Assembly: GCA_035651995.1 (NCBI GenBank)
Contig: DASRER010000020.1
Location: forward strand, 1 to 64,000
DNA from: Terriglobales bacterium
GTDB taxonomy: Bacteria > Acidobacteriota > Terriglobia > Terriglobales > Acidobacteriaceae
Length of the DNA stretch: 64,000 nucleotides
Direction: 5' to 3'
Shown in pieces: positions 34,809-42,663 of this stretch. Under the pieces are notes generated by a model. That model had not been told where the DNA came from and made no database searches. It saw only the letters and a list, made by a program, of their open reading frames with translations. Numbering within the stretch: the stretch's first letter is position 1; each line of letters starts with the position of its first letter. Made by a program: the position numbers and the translations under genes.

Positions 34809-34963
34809 GCAGCGGGGGAACGTAACGACTTCTAGATGTGCAGTTTACGCCCGGAGTTGCAGGTGGCGGCTGTGGCAAATTCGCCACAGTCCGTGGCGCA
34901 AAAGAGGCGGTTCCGGGCTGCCGTGAGCACCTGAGTCGGACTTACAGGCGCGCCCTTATCCAA

Positions 34964-35019
34964 CTGTCATGCTGAGCGAAGGACCGCGCAGCGGGCCGTC
35001 GTCGAAGCATCCCCACCTG
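34964..35019. repeat. intergenic palindromic repeat, CTGAGCG family, copy 1
   Basis: Contains TGTCATGCTGAGCGAAGGA, then a palindrome CCGCGCAGCGGG, then GTCGAAGCATCCC. A second copy with the same three parts in the same order lies at 38459-38511. Related TCAT(T/C)CTGAGCG-type repeats are widespread in several phyla. The rest of the 34809-35064 gap has no gene. Confidence 0.7.
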
Positions 35020-35064
35020 TACCCGTGCTGGCCGGGCGAAGTCATGTAGGGCGGAGCTGCCGCA

Positions 35065-35844
35065 TTACCGCTTCTCGGGCGGCAGGGGCGCGGCTTCAAA
35101 CATGCTGTCGGGAAAGCCGTTGTTGTAGCTGACTCGGTTCAGGAAGCGCTGGTTCTCCATCTCGCCGTTTTTCAGGCGTGTGATGCTGTAGGGCGTTTGG
35201 ATTCCCTGCACTAGGTGGTAGTTGTCGTAAACCTCGTCCTGGTCGTCTTTCTCGCGCGTGGTGGGATCGCGCCGCTGGTAGCTCTTCTGGATCGGCAGGT
35301 GCGAATCAATATCCAGATACAGCGTGACTGCCTGGTTCTTGGAGTTCAGGATGGTCACCTTGTCGGTGGACTTGCGCTGCGCCACCGCCTGGCCGTCGTA
35401 GAAAAGCGCTGTGCCCGGCTCATTGAGCCAGACGCGCAGCACGCGCTCGAGCGAGAATTCGCGGCGCTCGAGATACGACTTCAGCGCCTCGGCCTCTTCC
35501 GGCTTAACGCCGCGGAAGGTGATTTCGAATCCCTTGTCGCCGTTGTGGATGATGATCCAGTCGCGCTGCTTGGTCAGCTCCAGGCGCTCCTTGTCGGGCC
35601 ACTTCCACATGCGCCAGAAAGGAGCGCCGCTGCCGCTCTGCCCGTGAGAGAACCCGTAGGTGCGGCCTTCCTGGGCGACGTCGGTGTAGTTGAGGTAAGC
35701 CTGCCCGCCGAGCGCGCGGATCATCTGGTCGAGGAGCTGCCGCGCCTTGCGCGAGCTGCCGTCCTGGCTGACCGCGGGCTGGCCCGGCGCCTGCGCAAGC
35801 GCGGAGCAGGTCAACAACACGAGGGTTGCGAGAATCTTTTTCAT
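35065..35844 (-). CDS. secreted LolA-like / outer-membrane lipoprotein-sorting family protein
   Basis: A 259-residue periplasmic protein with a Sec signal peptide (MKKILATLVLLTCSALAQA). The mature part starts with a helix (ARQLLDQMIRALGGQAYL), followed by an antiparallel beta pattern (DKERLELTKQRDWIIIHNGDKGFEI, VTLYLDIDSHLPIQKSYQRR). This resembles the LolA/LolB half-barrel used for lipid or lipoprotein carriage. Such proteins are numerous in acidobacteria and often annotated only as DUF. No cargo can be deduced. Confident as a secreted protein, modest for the fold. Confidence 0.6.
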   Translation of the reverse strand: MKKILATLVLLTCSALAQAPGQPAVSQDGSSRKARQLLDQMIRALGGQAYLNYTDVAQEGRTYGFSHGQSGSGAPFWRMWKWPDKERLELTKQRDWIIIHNGDKGFEITFRGVKPEEAEALKSYLERREFSLERVLRVWLNEPGTALFYDGQAVAQRKSTDKVTILNSKNQAVTLYLDIDSHLPIQKSYQRRDPTTREKDDQDEVYDNYHLVQGIQTPYSITRLKNGEMENQRFLNRVSYNNGFPDSMFEAAPLPPEKR

Positions 35845-35903
35845 CTGGCGATATCAGGTTGGACGCAAACTTCGTCCGTTCGGCTGCTCTGGTCGGCACG
35901 TCG

Positions 35904-35990
35904 CACTTGGCATTTGGCACTTAGCATCTGGCCGTGAAGAGCGATGCGCCTTTGCCTTTTCGTGAAACGTGAAACGCGAAACGTGAAACC
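35904..35990. repeat. two 7-bp-period tracts
   Basis: At 35904-35933 the units are ACTTGGC, ATTTGGC, ACTTAGC. At 35961-35990 they are GTGAAAC and CGAAACG. The second resembles, inverted, the CGTTTCG tract at 4676-4710. The first resembles the TTAGCAT tract at 4953-4989. These similar words occur 31 kb apart, between unrelated genes. Confidence 0.7.
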
Positions 35991-35995
35991 TGCCT

Positions 35996-36775
35996 TTATC
36001 CCACCAGCACCGCCCCGCCGTTCACGTTGAAGATTTCGCCGGTGATAAATCCCGCATGCGGCGTGCACAAGAACAGAATCGGCGCCGCAATTTCATCCGG
36101 CGTGGCCACCCGGCCAAGCGGGATGGCGCGAAACACGCGCTCGCGATACGCCGGATCGCTCAGCGCCGGCGCCGACATATCGGTATCCACCCAGCCCGGC
36201 GCGACACAGTTCGCGCGAATGCCGTGCGCCGCCAGCTCGGTCGAAAGCCCCTTCACCATGCTGATCACTGCGCCCTTGGTCGCGGCGTAGTCGGCGTGAA
36301 ACGCCTCGCCGCGCTGGCCGGCGGTGGAACTGATGAGAACGATGCTTCCACCTTGTTTTTGCGCTTTCATCTGCGCGACCGAGTGCTTCACCAGGCCAAA
36401 GACGCTGTCGAGATTCACGGCCACGGTGCGCCGCCACTGCTCGTCTGTCATGCGATCCACGGGAACGTCTTCCGGCGGCCAGATGCCGTGGTTGGCGATT
36501 AGCGCGTCCAGCCGGCCAAACTTGTTGATCGCCGCTTTGACGAGTCTTTCGGCGCTGGCGGGACCATGGAGTTCGCATTGCACCGCGAGGCAGTTCGCTT
36601 CTCCGCCGCAACTGGCAACCACGCGCTCCGCCTCAGCGCGCGAACGCACGTAGTTGAATGCCACGCGCGCGCCGGCGCGCACGAACATCTTCACCGCCGC
36701 TGCGCCGATGCCGCGCGAGCCGCCGGTGATGAGCGCGACCTTGCCCGTGAGTGTGAGTGTGACTCCGTCGTTCAT
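35996..36775 (-). CDS. short-chain dehydrogenase/reductase (FabG-like)
   Basis: A 259-residue classical SDR. The Rossmann motif is TGGSRGIGAAA. NHG sits in IANHGIWPP, the catalytic Ser in IVLISSTAG, and Tyr/Lys in DYAATKGAVISM. The substrate loop and C-terminal APILFLCTPHAGFITGEIFNVNGG match FabG-type oxidoreductases. TGGSRGIG favours NADP(H), and the substrate is unknown. The ATG at 36775 leaves 13 nt to the upstream hydrolase gene, so the two are co-transcribed, with plsC ahead of them. Confidence 0.92.
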   Translation of the reverse strand: MNDGVTLTLTGKVALITGGSRGIGAAAVKMFVRAGARVAFNYVRSRAEAERVVASCGGEANCLAVQCELHGPASAERLVKAAINKFGRLDALIANHGIWPPEDVPVDRMTDEQWRRTVAVNLDSVFGLVKHSVAQMKAQKQGGSIVLISSTAGQRGEAFHADYAATKGAVISMVKGLSTELAAHGIRANCVAPGWVDTDMSAPALSDPAYRERVFRAIPLGRVATPDEIAAPILFLCTPHAGFITGEIFNVNGGAVLVG

Positions 36776-36788
36776 CTTGGGAATGGAG

Positions 36789-37643
36789 CTAGGACGTGGT
36801 TCGGCGCTTGCGCTTCCACTCGGCAGCCGCGTCCACCAGCGCCCGGAACAGAGCGCGCGAAGGCTCGTCGCTCGCGGTGGTGCGCTCGGGATGCCACTGC
36901 ACGGCGACGACAAAGTGGTCGGGCGCCGTGCCCTCGATGGCCTCCACCACGCCGTCGCGCTCCGAGCGCGCAACGGCGCGCAGGCCGTCGCCGATTACGT
37001 CGGCCGACTGATGGTGGCTGGAGTTCACGTCGATTTCCGGCATTGACGCCTGCTCGGCAACCGCCGCCACGCCCCGCAGCGTCGCCGAGGCCGGAGCCTG
37101 GCGCCCGTCCTGCGGGCGCCGCGCGTTCGCGGCCTGCTCTTGGCGGGTAACGTGGCGTAACGACTGCCCCAGCAGTATCCCCGCCAGCCGCGACGCCGGC
37201 TCCAGCGTGACCTTGTGGGCGCGCAGCACATTGCGCCCTGCTTCGTGGTTCACAGGCGACGCGATGTGCTGCACCAGCGTGCCCGTGCGCCACACGTTGA
37301 GCGCCTGCAATCCGTAGCAGATGCCGAGAATCGGCTTGCGCAGGTTGTACGCATCCTGGAGAAGGAGTTCATCCACCGCATCGCGCGCCGGGTCGGGAGG
37401 ATTGGTGTTGGGATCGCGCGCCGCGTCGTACTTCTGCGGATCGATGTCCGCCGGGCTCCCCGGCAGCAGCACGGCATCGCAATCGCGCAGCAAGCGGGCA
37501 ACATCTTCCGGCCCGCGGTCGAGCGGGATCACCACCGGTTCGCCGCCCGCTTCTTCGATGGCGCGCGTGTACTGGGGCAGAGAGCGCTGCGCGTAGTCGG
37601 GCTTCTGAGAGTGCGGCACCGGGATGGCAATGCGCGGACGCAT
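36789..37643 (-). CDS. class I glutamine amidotransferase-like hydrolase (peptidase C26, PuuD-like)
   Basis: A 284-residue enzyme. The nucleophile elbow is GICYGLQ (Cys109), and VQWHPE supplies His251 and Glu253, completing the triad. VLLPGSPADIDP and SSHHQS are typical of gamma-glutamyl-gamma-aminobutyrate hydrolases. An extra segment at about residues 166-202 is Arg/Ala/Gln-rich. It is encoded by a stretch including the 21-bp-long palindrome GGCGCCC-N-GGGCGCC type at 37100-37120, so a REP-like insertion has been tolerated in frame. The start overlaps the plsC stop by 1 nt. Confidence 0.9.
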   Translation of the reverse strand: MRPRIAIPVPHSQKPDYAQRSLPQYTRAIEEAGGEPVVIPLDRGPEDVARLLRDCDAVLLPGSPADIDPQKYDAARDPNTNPPDPARDAVDELLLQDAYNLRKPILGICYGLQALNVWRTGTLVQHIASPVNHEAGRNVLRAHKVTLEPASRLAGILLGQSLRHVTRQEQAANARRPQDGRQAPASATLRGVAAVAEQASMPEIDVNSSHHQSADVIGDGLRAVARSERDGVVEAIEGTAPDHFVVAVQWHPERTTASDEPSRALFRALVDAAAEWKRKRRTTS

Positions 37644-38461
37644 CAGCTTGATTGTATCGCCTCGGCAGGCCGCGGCTCCGGGCGCGCCACGGCCGCGCGC
37701 GAATAATAAAGATCTTCAACCGCGCGTTGCGCCCGCGCCGCCAACTCGTCCATCTGGCGCACGTGCATGCCGTCGGTCGAAATCGGCCTGCCCACGATCA
37801 TCTGCACCGGCCCGGGGCGGACGTGGTAGCTGTTCATCGGCAGCACCTCCCAGGTGCCCACCAGCGCCACCGGCACAACGTCAACGCGGGCGCGGATCGC
37901 CGCGTAGAACCCGCCACCGAGGAACGGCTGGATGTGTCCGTCGATGCAGCGACCGCCCTCGGGAAAGACAACCAGCGGCATGCCCGAGCGCAACGTCTGG
38001 GCAGCGCGATTCAAGCTGCTCAGCGACGAGTGCGCATCCTCCGGGTCAATCGCGATCTGGCCGGAGCGCTTCAGGTGCCAGCCCATGAACGGATAGCGAA
38101 ACAGTTCTTTTTTCGCGATGATGCGGAACTGGAACGGCAGGTCGGCGTAGAGCACCGGGATGTCGAGCGCCGACGCGTGATTGAACACCCACAGCCGCGG
38201 CTTGCCGTCGTTCAAAACATTTTCCAGGCCCACGGTCGTCGCCGGCGAGAACAACGTCTTCAGGATGAGCCGCGACCAGAGCCGCGCGAACCCATGCTGC
38301 ACGCGCCCCGAGCGGTCCCACAACGACGAGATCAGCGACAGCGCCCCCAGCACCGCCGTGTAGAGGTAAACCAGCGGCACAAAGAAAAAAAGCGAGCGCA
38401 GGATGCTGAAGAACGCGGCGAGTTTCGATTGCGGAGGCACCGTTTGCAACTCAACTTCCAT
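37643..38461 (-). CDS. plsC: 1-acyl-sn-glycerol-3-phosphate acyltransferase
   Basis: A 272-residue membrane-bound acyltransferase making phosphatidic acid from lysophosphatidic acid. The catalytic HX4D motif is NHASALD. The glycerol-phosphate pocket includes FPEGGRCIDG and a following GGGFYAAIRARVDVVPVAL. One strong N-terminal TM segment (about 17-47) anchors it. The start codon at 38459-38461 is the first element of an intergenic repeat (38459-38511). It is first in a three-gene run plsC, hydrolase, SDR, coupled at the first junction by a TGATG overlap. Confidence 0.93.
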   Translation of the reverse strand: MEVELQTVPPQSKLAAFFSILRSLFFFVPLVYLYTAVLGALSLISSLWDRSGRVQHGFARLWSRLILKTLFSPATTVGLENVLNDGKPRLWVFNHASALDIPVLYADLPFQFRIIAKKELFRYPFMGWHLKRSGQIAIDPEDAHSSLSSLNRAAQTLRSGMPLVVFPEGGRCIDGHIQPFLGGGFYAAIRARVDVVPVALVGTWEVLPMNSYHVRPGPVQMIVGRPISTDGMHVRQMDELAARAQRAVEDLYYSRAAVARPEPRPAEAIQSS

Positions 38462-38590
38462 CCTGCTGAGCGGAGGCCCGCGCAGCGGGCCGGAGCTGAA
38501 GCATCCCTGCTCGACCCGCGAACATTGGGTGAAGTAGGGACCGTTCGACTCGCCCTCCGCGCTCCCTCAAGATGACGCGAAGCGAGCGAC
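38459..38590. repeat. intergenic repeat, CTGAGCG family copy 2, with RAYT-flank fragment
   Basis: 38459-38511 repeats the copy at 34964 (CTGCTGAGCGGAGG, palindrome CCGCGCAGCGGG, TGAAGCATCCC). At 38574-38590 the 17-mer CGCGAAGCGAGCGACAC is identical to the junction between the last left palindrome and the transposase gene of the REPtron at 12.8 kb. This suggests a mobilised fragment. Confidence 0.7.
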
Positions 38591-38601
38591 ACTTCAACCT
38601 A

Positions 38602-39303
38602 TCACATATAAAACAGGCTCAGCCGCGGCAGCCGATGCCGCTCCAGCAATCGCTTGTTGGCGTACTGCTTGTGCAACTGTTCGATCTGCGCCGCCGGCAT
38701 CTTGCTGCGATACGGCGCCAGCTCGCGGTCAGCCTCGGCGCGCACCGCCAGTAATTCGTCATTGCTGGCGGCCGCCGTGAGCGCCGCAAACAGCCGCTCT
38801 TCCATCACGGTCAGCCGCCGTTCCAGGTCTTCCATCGCGCGCGCAGTCGCGGGCGGCATCGCCGCAACTTCATCCGCCATCTCGCCCAGACTGCGCGCCG
38901 TCTGCTGCCCGACCGCCTGTGCCGGCGGCGGAAGGTCCGCTACCCGCCGCTCGATCTCCGCCGCATTCCTCCGCAGATACGCCGCCACCGTTGGCGCGTC
39001 GAATCCTCCCTGCTCCGCCGCCGGAGGCGGTGCGCCCACCGCCGCTTCCTGCATGCCCTCCACCGCTGCGAGCACCGCCTGCGCGCAGTAAGCCAGGCTG
39101 TTCACCTTTTGCGACTTCGACCTCCGCCGGTCGTACTTGTCGAAGGCATCGTCAATGCCGCGCAGCACCGCCTCGAGCGGCACCCCCGCGTCTTTCCAGG
39201 TCTCGATCAGCGCCCAGTCGAGCGTGGAGAGCAGCAGCCCGGCCCCGCGACGCCGCTGGAAGTGCTCCTCGACCTCGGTGAAGTAGTTGAAATAGTTGTC
39301 CAC
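38602..39303 (-). CDS. conserved hypothetical helical protein upstream of plsC
   Basis: A 233-residue, mostly helical, soluble protein. The N-terminus MDNYFNYFTEVEEHFQRRRG is followed by a leucine-rich helix (STLDWALIETWKDAGVPLEAVLRGID) and RRRSKSQKVNSLAYCAQAV. The C-terminal half has a coiled-coil-like stretch (ATARAMEDLERRLTVMEERLF). No catalytic motif. I recognise this only as a protein found next to coaX or valS type housekeeping genes in acidobacteria; the function is unknown. The start is beside an AGCGGCTGA-type palindromic region. Confidence 0.7.
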   Translation of the reverse strand: MDNYFNYFTEVEEHFQRRRGAGLLLSTLDWALIETWKDAGVPLEAVLRGIDDAFDKYDRRRSKSQKVNSLAYCAQAVLAAVEGMQEAAVGAPPPAAEQGGFDAPTVAAYLRRNAAEIERRVADLPPPAQAVGQQTARSLGEMADEVAAMPPATARAMEDLERRLTVMEERLFAALTAAASNDELLAVRAEADRELAPYRSKMPAAQIEQLHKQYANKRLLERHRLPRLSLFYM

Positions 39304-39307
39304 AATG

Positions 39308-39432
39308 GATTGAAGCGGCTGAGCGAATCCTTCGGAGGAGCACGGCTTCAGCCGTACCGTAAGCGCATCGTCTGACAGAAAGGTTCAGGCGCTGCACTCG
39401 TGCCCGAAAGAATACCTCAGCGGCTGAAGCCG
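39308..39432. repeat. palindromic intergenic repeats (CGGCTTCAGCCG type)
   Basis: ACGGCTTCAGCCGT (39342-39355) and CGGCTGAAGCCG (39421-39432) are perfect short palindromes. AGCGGCTGAG at about 39314 shares their arm. They are about 75 bp apart and head to head, which would also allow pairing with each other. They lie between the hypothetical gene and coaX; no gene is seen here. Confidence 0.6.
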
Positions 39433-39480
39433 AATGTCGGCGCGATTGACGGCGCGACTGAAAGCGGCGCCCCTCCGCAA

Positions 39481-40317
39481 TCAGCGTGCCTTTTTGGCGG
39501 CTTGCTGGCCGCGCGAAGCCTGCGGCGCACGTCCCGCCGCCGCATTCCGCTCCCAGATGATGCGCAATCCATCGAGCGTGAGCAGCTCGTCCACCTCGGT
39601 GATGTACTTCGACGCGCTGCCGATCAGCGGCGCCAGTCCGCCCGTCGCGATCACCTTCGGATTTCCGCCCAGCTCGGGCAGCATGCGCTCCAGGATTCCG
39701 TCCACCAGCCCGAGGTATCCGAAGTAGAGCCCCGACTGCAGGCTGCCCACCGTCGTCGTGCCGATCACGCGGCCGGGATTGCGGATTTCCACCCGCTGCA
39801 GGCGCGCGGTGCGGCTGAACAGCGCATCCGCCGAAATGCCGATGCCCGGCGAGATCACGCCGCCCATGTATTCGCCCTTGGCGGAAACGGCGTCGAATGT
39901 GGTCGCCGTGCCGAAGTCCACCACGATGCACGGCCCGCCGTACTTCTCGAAAGCCGCCACGCCGTTCACCACGCGGTCGGCGCCGACCTCCGCCGGATTC
40001 TCATAGCGCACCGGCATGCCGGTCTTCACGCCCGGCTCGATAAACAGCGGCGCCGTGCCGAAGTATCGCTCGCACACCTCGCGCAGCGTTGGGTCCATGG
40101 GCGGCACGACCGAAGAAATCACGATGCCGTTCACCGCGCGCGCGTCAATATTGCCCATCGCGAACAGGTTGCGGAACAGCACGCCGTACTCGTCCACCGT
40201 CTGCGTGCGCACCGTCCCGACGCGCCAATGCGCCACCAGGCGGCGCGCTCCGCCCTCAGGCCCGGAGAAAACGCCCAGCACCGTGTTCGTGTTGCCGACA
40301 TCGAGGACCAGAAGCAT
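39481..40317 (-). CDS. coaX: type III pantothenate kinase
   Basis: A 278-residue ASKHA-fold kinase for the first step of CoA synthesis. PHOSPHATE loop 1 is LVLDVGNTNTVLGVF. The pantothenate site follows in GADRVVNGVAAFEKYG. VVDFGTATTFDAVSAKGEYMGGVISPGI and VIATGGLAPLI complete the family signature. A basic, disordered C-tail follows. Type III enzymes need a monovalent cation and are not feedback-inhibited by CoA. The start codon directly touches an octamer tract (40318-40356) and is close to birA, with which it shares cofactor metabolism. Confidence 0.97.
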   Translation of the reverse strand: MLLVLDVGNTNTVLGVFSGPEGGARRLVAHWRVGTVRTQTVDEYGVLFRNLFAMGNIDARAVNGIVISSVVPPMDPTLREVCERYFGTAPLFIEPGVKTGMPVRYENPAEVGADRVVNGVAAFEKYGGPCIVVDFGTATTFDAVSAKGEYMGGVISPGIGISADALFSRTARLQRVEIRNPGRVIGTTTVGSLQSGLYFGYLGLVDGILERMLPELGGNPKVIATGGLAPLIGSASKYITEVDELLTLDGLRIIWERNAAAGRAPQASRGQQAAKKAR

Positions 40318-40456
40318 CGGGTAATTGAGAAATTGAGAAAGCCGGTAAATGAAAATCGAGGACCGCTACTTTGTGACCTTGGCGCCTTCGTGTCCTTTGT
40401 GGCTGGCTCTTGATTTGACTTTAACCGATTACCCGATTTCTCAATTACGCAATCGG
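40318..40456. repeat. 8- and 7-bp-period tracts between coaX and birA
   Basis: 40318-40356 contains GGGTAATT, GAGAAATT, GAGAAAGC, CGGTAAAT at 8-bp spacing. About 40368-40405 has GTGACCTT, GGCGCCTT, CGTGTCCT, TTGTGGCT, also period 8. 40425-40456 has CGATTAC, CCGATTT, CTCAATT, ACGCAAT at period 7, and includes the birA stop. The first and last tracts are inverted relative to each other and could pair across the gap. Confidence 0.75.
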
Positions 40457-41434
40457 CCTGACTCCTCCCGAAATCACCGTCCGCACGCCACCGGCGGTCT
40501 TCACGCGGAGAAATCCGCGCTCATCAAGGCCGTCGGTGGTGCCTTCAAAGCCGCCGTTCTCGTCAACCCGCACCTGCTTGCCGCGCGCGTAGCTGGAAGC
40601 CGCCTCGAAGCGCGGCAGCACATTTTGCACGCCGCCGGGGCGCTGAAAATCGGCGTACATGCGGTCGAGCGATTTTAGCAAAGCCGCCGCGAGCTCCACG
40701 CGCGACCACATGCGTCCCGACGCCATCCGCAGCGACGTCGCCTGGCCGCGCAGCTCCCGCGGAAACTCGCGCTGGTTCACATTGATCCCGATGCCGGCCA
40801 CGGCGTAGCGCACGCGCGTCACCTCGGCGCTGATCTCGGTGAGGATGCCGCAGAATTTCTCTTCGCCGAGCAGCACGTCGTTCGGCCAGCGCAGGTCGGG
40901 CTTGAGACCGGTCACGCTCTCCACCGCGTCAGCCACCGCCAGCCCGGCCAGCAGCGAAAGCGACAGGATGTCCGCCGGCGGCACCGCCGGCCGCAGAATC
41001 ACCGAACAGTAAATCCCTGACGACCGCTCCGAATTCCAGCGATTGCCGCCGCGCCCGCGCCCCGCCGTCTGCTCTTCGGCCAGGAACACGCTGCCCTCCG
41101 GCGCGCCCGTCGCCGCCGCATCCATCGCCACTGTATTCGTGGAGCCGATCCGGAAGTAATGATGAATGTTCTTCGCCAGGCGAGTGCCTCGCAGCAGCGG
41201 CGCCAGCACGTCGGGCAGCAGAAGATCGGGGACGGTGGTGAGCTGATATCCAGTAGTCGGGCGCCCGGCGATTTCCACTCCCAGCGAGCGCAGCTGCTGC
41301 ACCAGACGCCACACCGCCGAGCGCGACGCGCCAATCTCATCGGCGAGCTTCGTGCCGCTCACCACCACCATGGCGTGATCGGCGAGCAGACGCACCACGC
41401 GCCCCAGGCGCTCGTCGGTGCGTCCGTCGGGCAC
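40445..41434 (-). CDS. birA: biotin--[acetyl-CoA-carboxylase] ligase / biotin operon repressor
   Basis: About 329 residues from a GTG at 41434. Longer frames run through a heptamer tract and the promoter, so I reject them. An N-terminal winged helix (SGTKLADEIGASRSAVWRLVQQLR) precedes the ligase with the biotinyl-AMP loop AEEQTAGRGRGGNRW, LRWPNDVLLGEEKFCGIL and the C-terminal SH3-like cap. It attaches biotin to BCCP and probably represses its own or biotin genes. The final codons and the TAA are supplied by a heptamer tract (40425-40456). Confidence 0.92.
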   Translation of the reverse strand: MPDGRTDERLGRVVRLLADHAMVVVSGTKLADEIGASRSAVWRLVQQLRSLGVEIAGRPTTGYQLTTVPDLLLPDVLAPLLRGTRLAKNIHHYFRIGSTNTVAMDAAATGAPEGSVFLAEEQTAGRGRGGNRWNSERSSGIYCSVILRPAVPPADILSLSLLAGLAVADAVESVTGLKPDLRWPNDVLLGEEKFCGILTEISAEVTRVRYAVAGIGINVNQREFPRELRGQATSLRMASGRMWSRVELAAALLKSLDRMYADFQRPGGVQNVLPRFEAASSYARGKQVRVDENGGFEGTTDGLDERGFLRVKTAGGVRTVISGGVRPIA

Positions 41435-41482
41435 GGCGACCTCAGCGGGAATGCGCTTTGGCAGGGCTTTGCGGATGCGGGG

Positions 41483-41488
41483 ATTATA
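41483..41488 (-). promoter_or_regulatory. -10 element for birA
   Basis: On the minus strand TTCTATAAT precedes the birA start. TATAAT occupies 41483-41488 and the GTG is about 49 nt downstream. This supports the shorter BirA start. The -35 would fall inside the neighbouring heptamer tract and is not recognisable. Confidence 0.45.
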
Positions 41489-41502
41489 GAAGAACGCTGC
41501 CG

Positions 41503-41650
41503 GCTTCCCGCTACCCGCTTCCCGCAACCCGGTTCTTCCCCACGAAGACACCAAAGGCGCGAGGCGATCGTCAGAAGAATCTCTTCGCTTTTTCGTGCCT
41601 TCGCGGTCAGCGGGCCGTGCGGGGAGCGGGCAGCGGGAAGCCGGCAGCGT
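41503..41650. repeat. 7-bp-period tracts between birA and nadC
   Basis: 41503-41537 carries CCCGCTA, CCCGCTT, CCCGCAA. 41621-41650 carries GGGGAGC, GGGCAGC, GGGAAGC, CGGCAGC, an inverted relative of the first tract. The two are about 100 bp apart with CACGAAGACACC / TTCGTGCCTTCG words between them, so a large stem is possible. The right arm ends 1 nt before the nadC stop. Confidence 0.7.
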
Positions 41651-41651
41651 T

Positions 41652-42530
41652 TTACCCCGGCGCCATGCGCATGCTCATGTCCACCGCCATGGGCGAATGG
41701 GTAAGGGCGCCGACCGAGATATACTCCACGCCGGTCTCCGCGTACGCGCGAACGTTCTCCAGATTGATCCCGCCCGAAACCTCCAGCGGAATGCGCCGCG
41801 TGTGCTGCTTCACGCGCTCCACGGCGAAGCGCACGTCTTCCACGCTCATGTTGTCCAGCAGGATGGCCTCGGCGCCGTTGCCCAGCGCTTCCTCGAGTTC
41901 GGCGATCGAGCGCACTTCGCACTCGATGGGCTGCTCGCCGCGGCGGTTCTGGTGCGCGCGCCGCAGCGCCTCGGCAATACTGCCGGCCAGCGCGATGTGG
42001 TTGTTCTTGATGAGCACGCCGTCGCTCAGGTCGAGCCGGTGATTGAACCCGCCGCCACAGCGCACCGCGTACTTGTCGAGCCCGCGCAGTCCCGGCACGG
42101 TCTTGCGCGTGTCGAGGATGCGCACGCGCGTGCCCGCCACCGCGTCCACGAAGCGCCGCGTGAGCGTCGCGATACCGCTCATGCGCTGCAGCACGTTCAG
42201 GATCACGCGCTCGCAGGCCAGCGCTACGCGGGCATTGTGCCGGACGACGGCAATCGTCTGCCCTTTGTGCAGCCGCACGCCGTCGAAAACTTCGGGATGC
42301 GAAGTGACATCGGGGTGCGACGTGACTGTTCCATCCATCACCGCGAAAATTTCCAGGATGCGCTGCACCGAGCCCACGCCGGCGAGCACGCAGTCCTGCT
42401 TTGCAAGAACGGTTGCGACCGTGCGCTGCTGCGGATCGATGCACGCGTAGGTCGTCGAGTCGCGCGTCGCCTTGTCCTCGGCGAGCGCGTTCTCCAGGAT
42501 GGCGGTGACGCGATGGCTGTGCCAGTTCAT
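41652..42530 (-). CDS. nadC: nicotinate-nucleotide pyrophosphorylase (carboxylating)
   Basis: A 292-residue quinolinate phosphoribosyltransferase feeding NAD synthesis. Key segments: VLNVLQRMSGIATLTRRFVD-like helix (QRMSGIAT), ILDTRKTVPGLRGLDKYAV, RCGGGFNHRLDLSDGVLIKNNHI and LLDNMSVEDVRFAV, with GGINLENVRAYAETGVEYISVG near the end. The binding-site residues are intact. A HPDVTSHPEV-type short duplication near residue 72 is unusual but harmless-looking. It lies between birA and valS on the same strand, probably as separate units. Confidence 0.96.
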   Translation of the reverse strand: MNWHSHRVTAILENALAEDKATRDSTTYACIDPQQRTVATVLAKQDCVLAGVGSVQRILEIFAVMDGTVTSHPDVTSHPEVFDGVRLHKGQTIAVVRHNARVALACERVILNVLQRMSGIATLTRRFVDAVAGTRVRILDTRKTVPGLRGLDKYAVRCGGGFNHRLDLSDGVLIKNNHIALAGSIAEALRRAHQNRRGEQPIECEVRSIAELEEALGNGAEAILLDNMSVEDVRFAVERVKQHTRRIPLEVSGGINLENVRAYAETGVEYISVGALTHSPMAVDMSMRMAPG

Positions 42531-42622
42531 TTCTCTTGAAAACCGCTGTGGGCCCGTAGTTCACGACGCAGCACGAAGGCCCTTCGGCATGTGGCTCGGC
42601 GCCCCACGGACCTCGCCGCGTC

Positions 42623-42663
42623 CCTAATTTACCCGATGACCCGATTAGGCAATTACCCGATGG
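42623..42663. repeat. 8-bp-period tract containing the valS stop
   Basis: ACCCGATG, ACCCGATT, AGGCAATT, ACCCGATG follow at 8-bp spacing. The TAA stop of valS (42653-42655 on the complement) is inside it. Similar words (CAATGACC, CGATGGCC) occur at 55791-55815, 13 kb away. Confidence 0.75.

Noticed and set aside
41435-41554. N-terminal extension of BirA to 41554
   Set aside because: It would translate a heptamer tract and cross a TATAAT; the shorter GTG start gives the normal BirA length.
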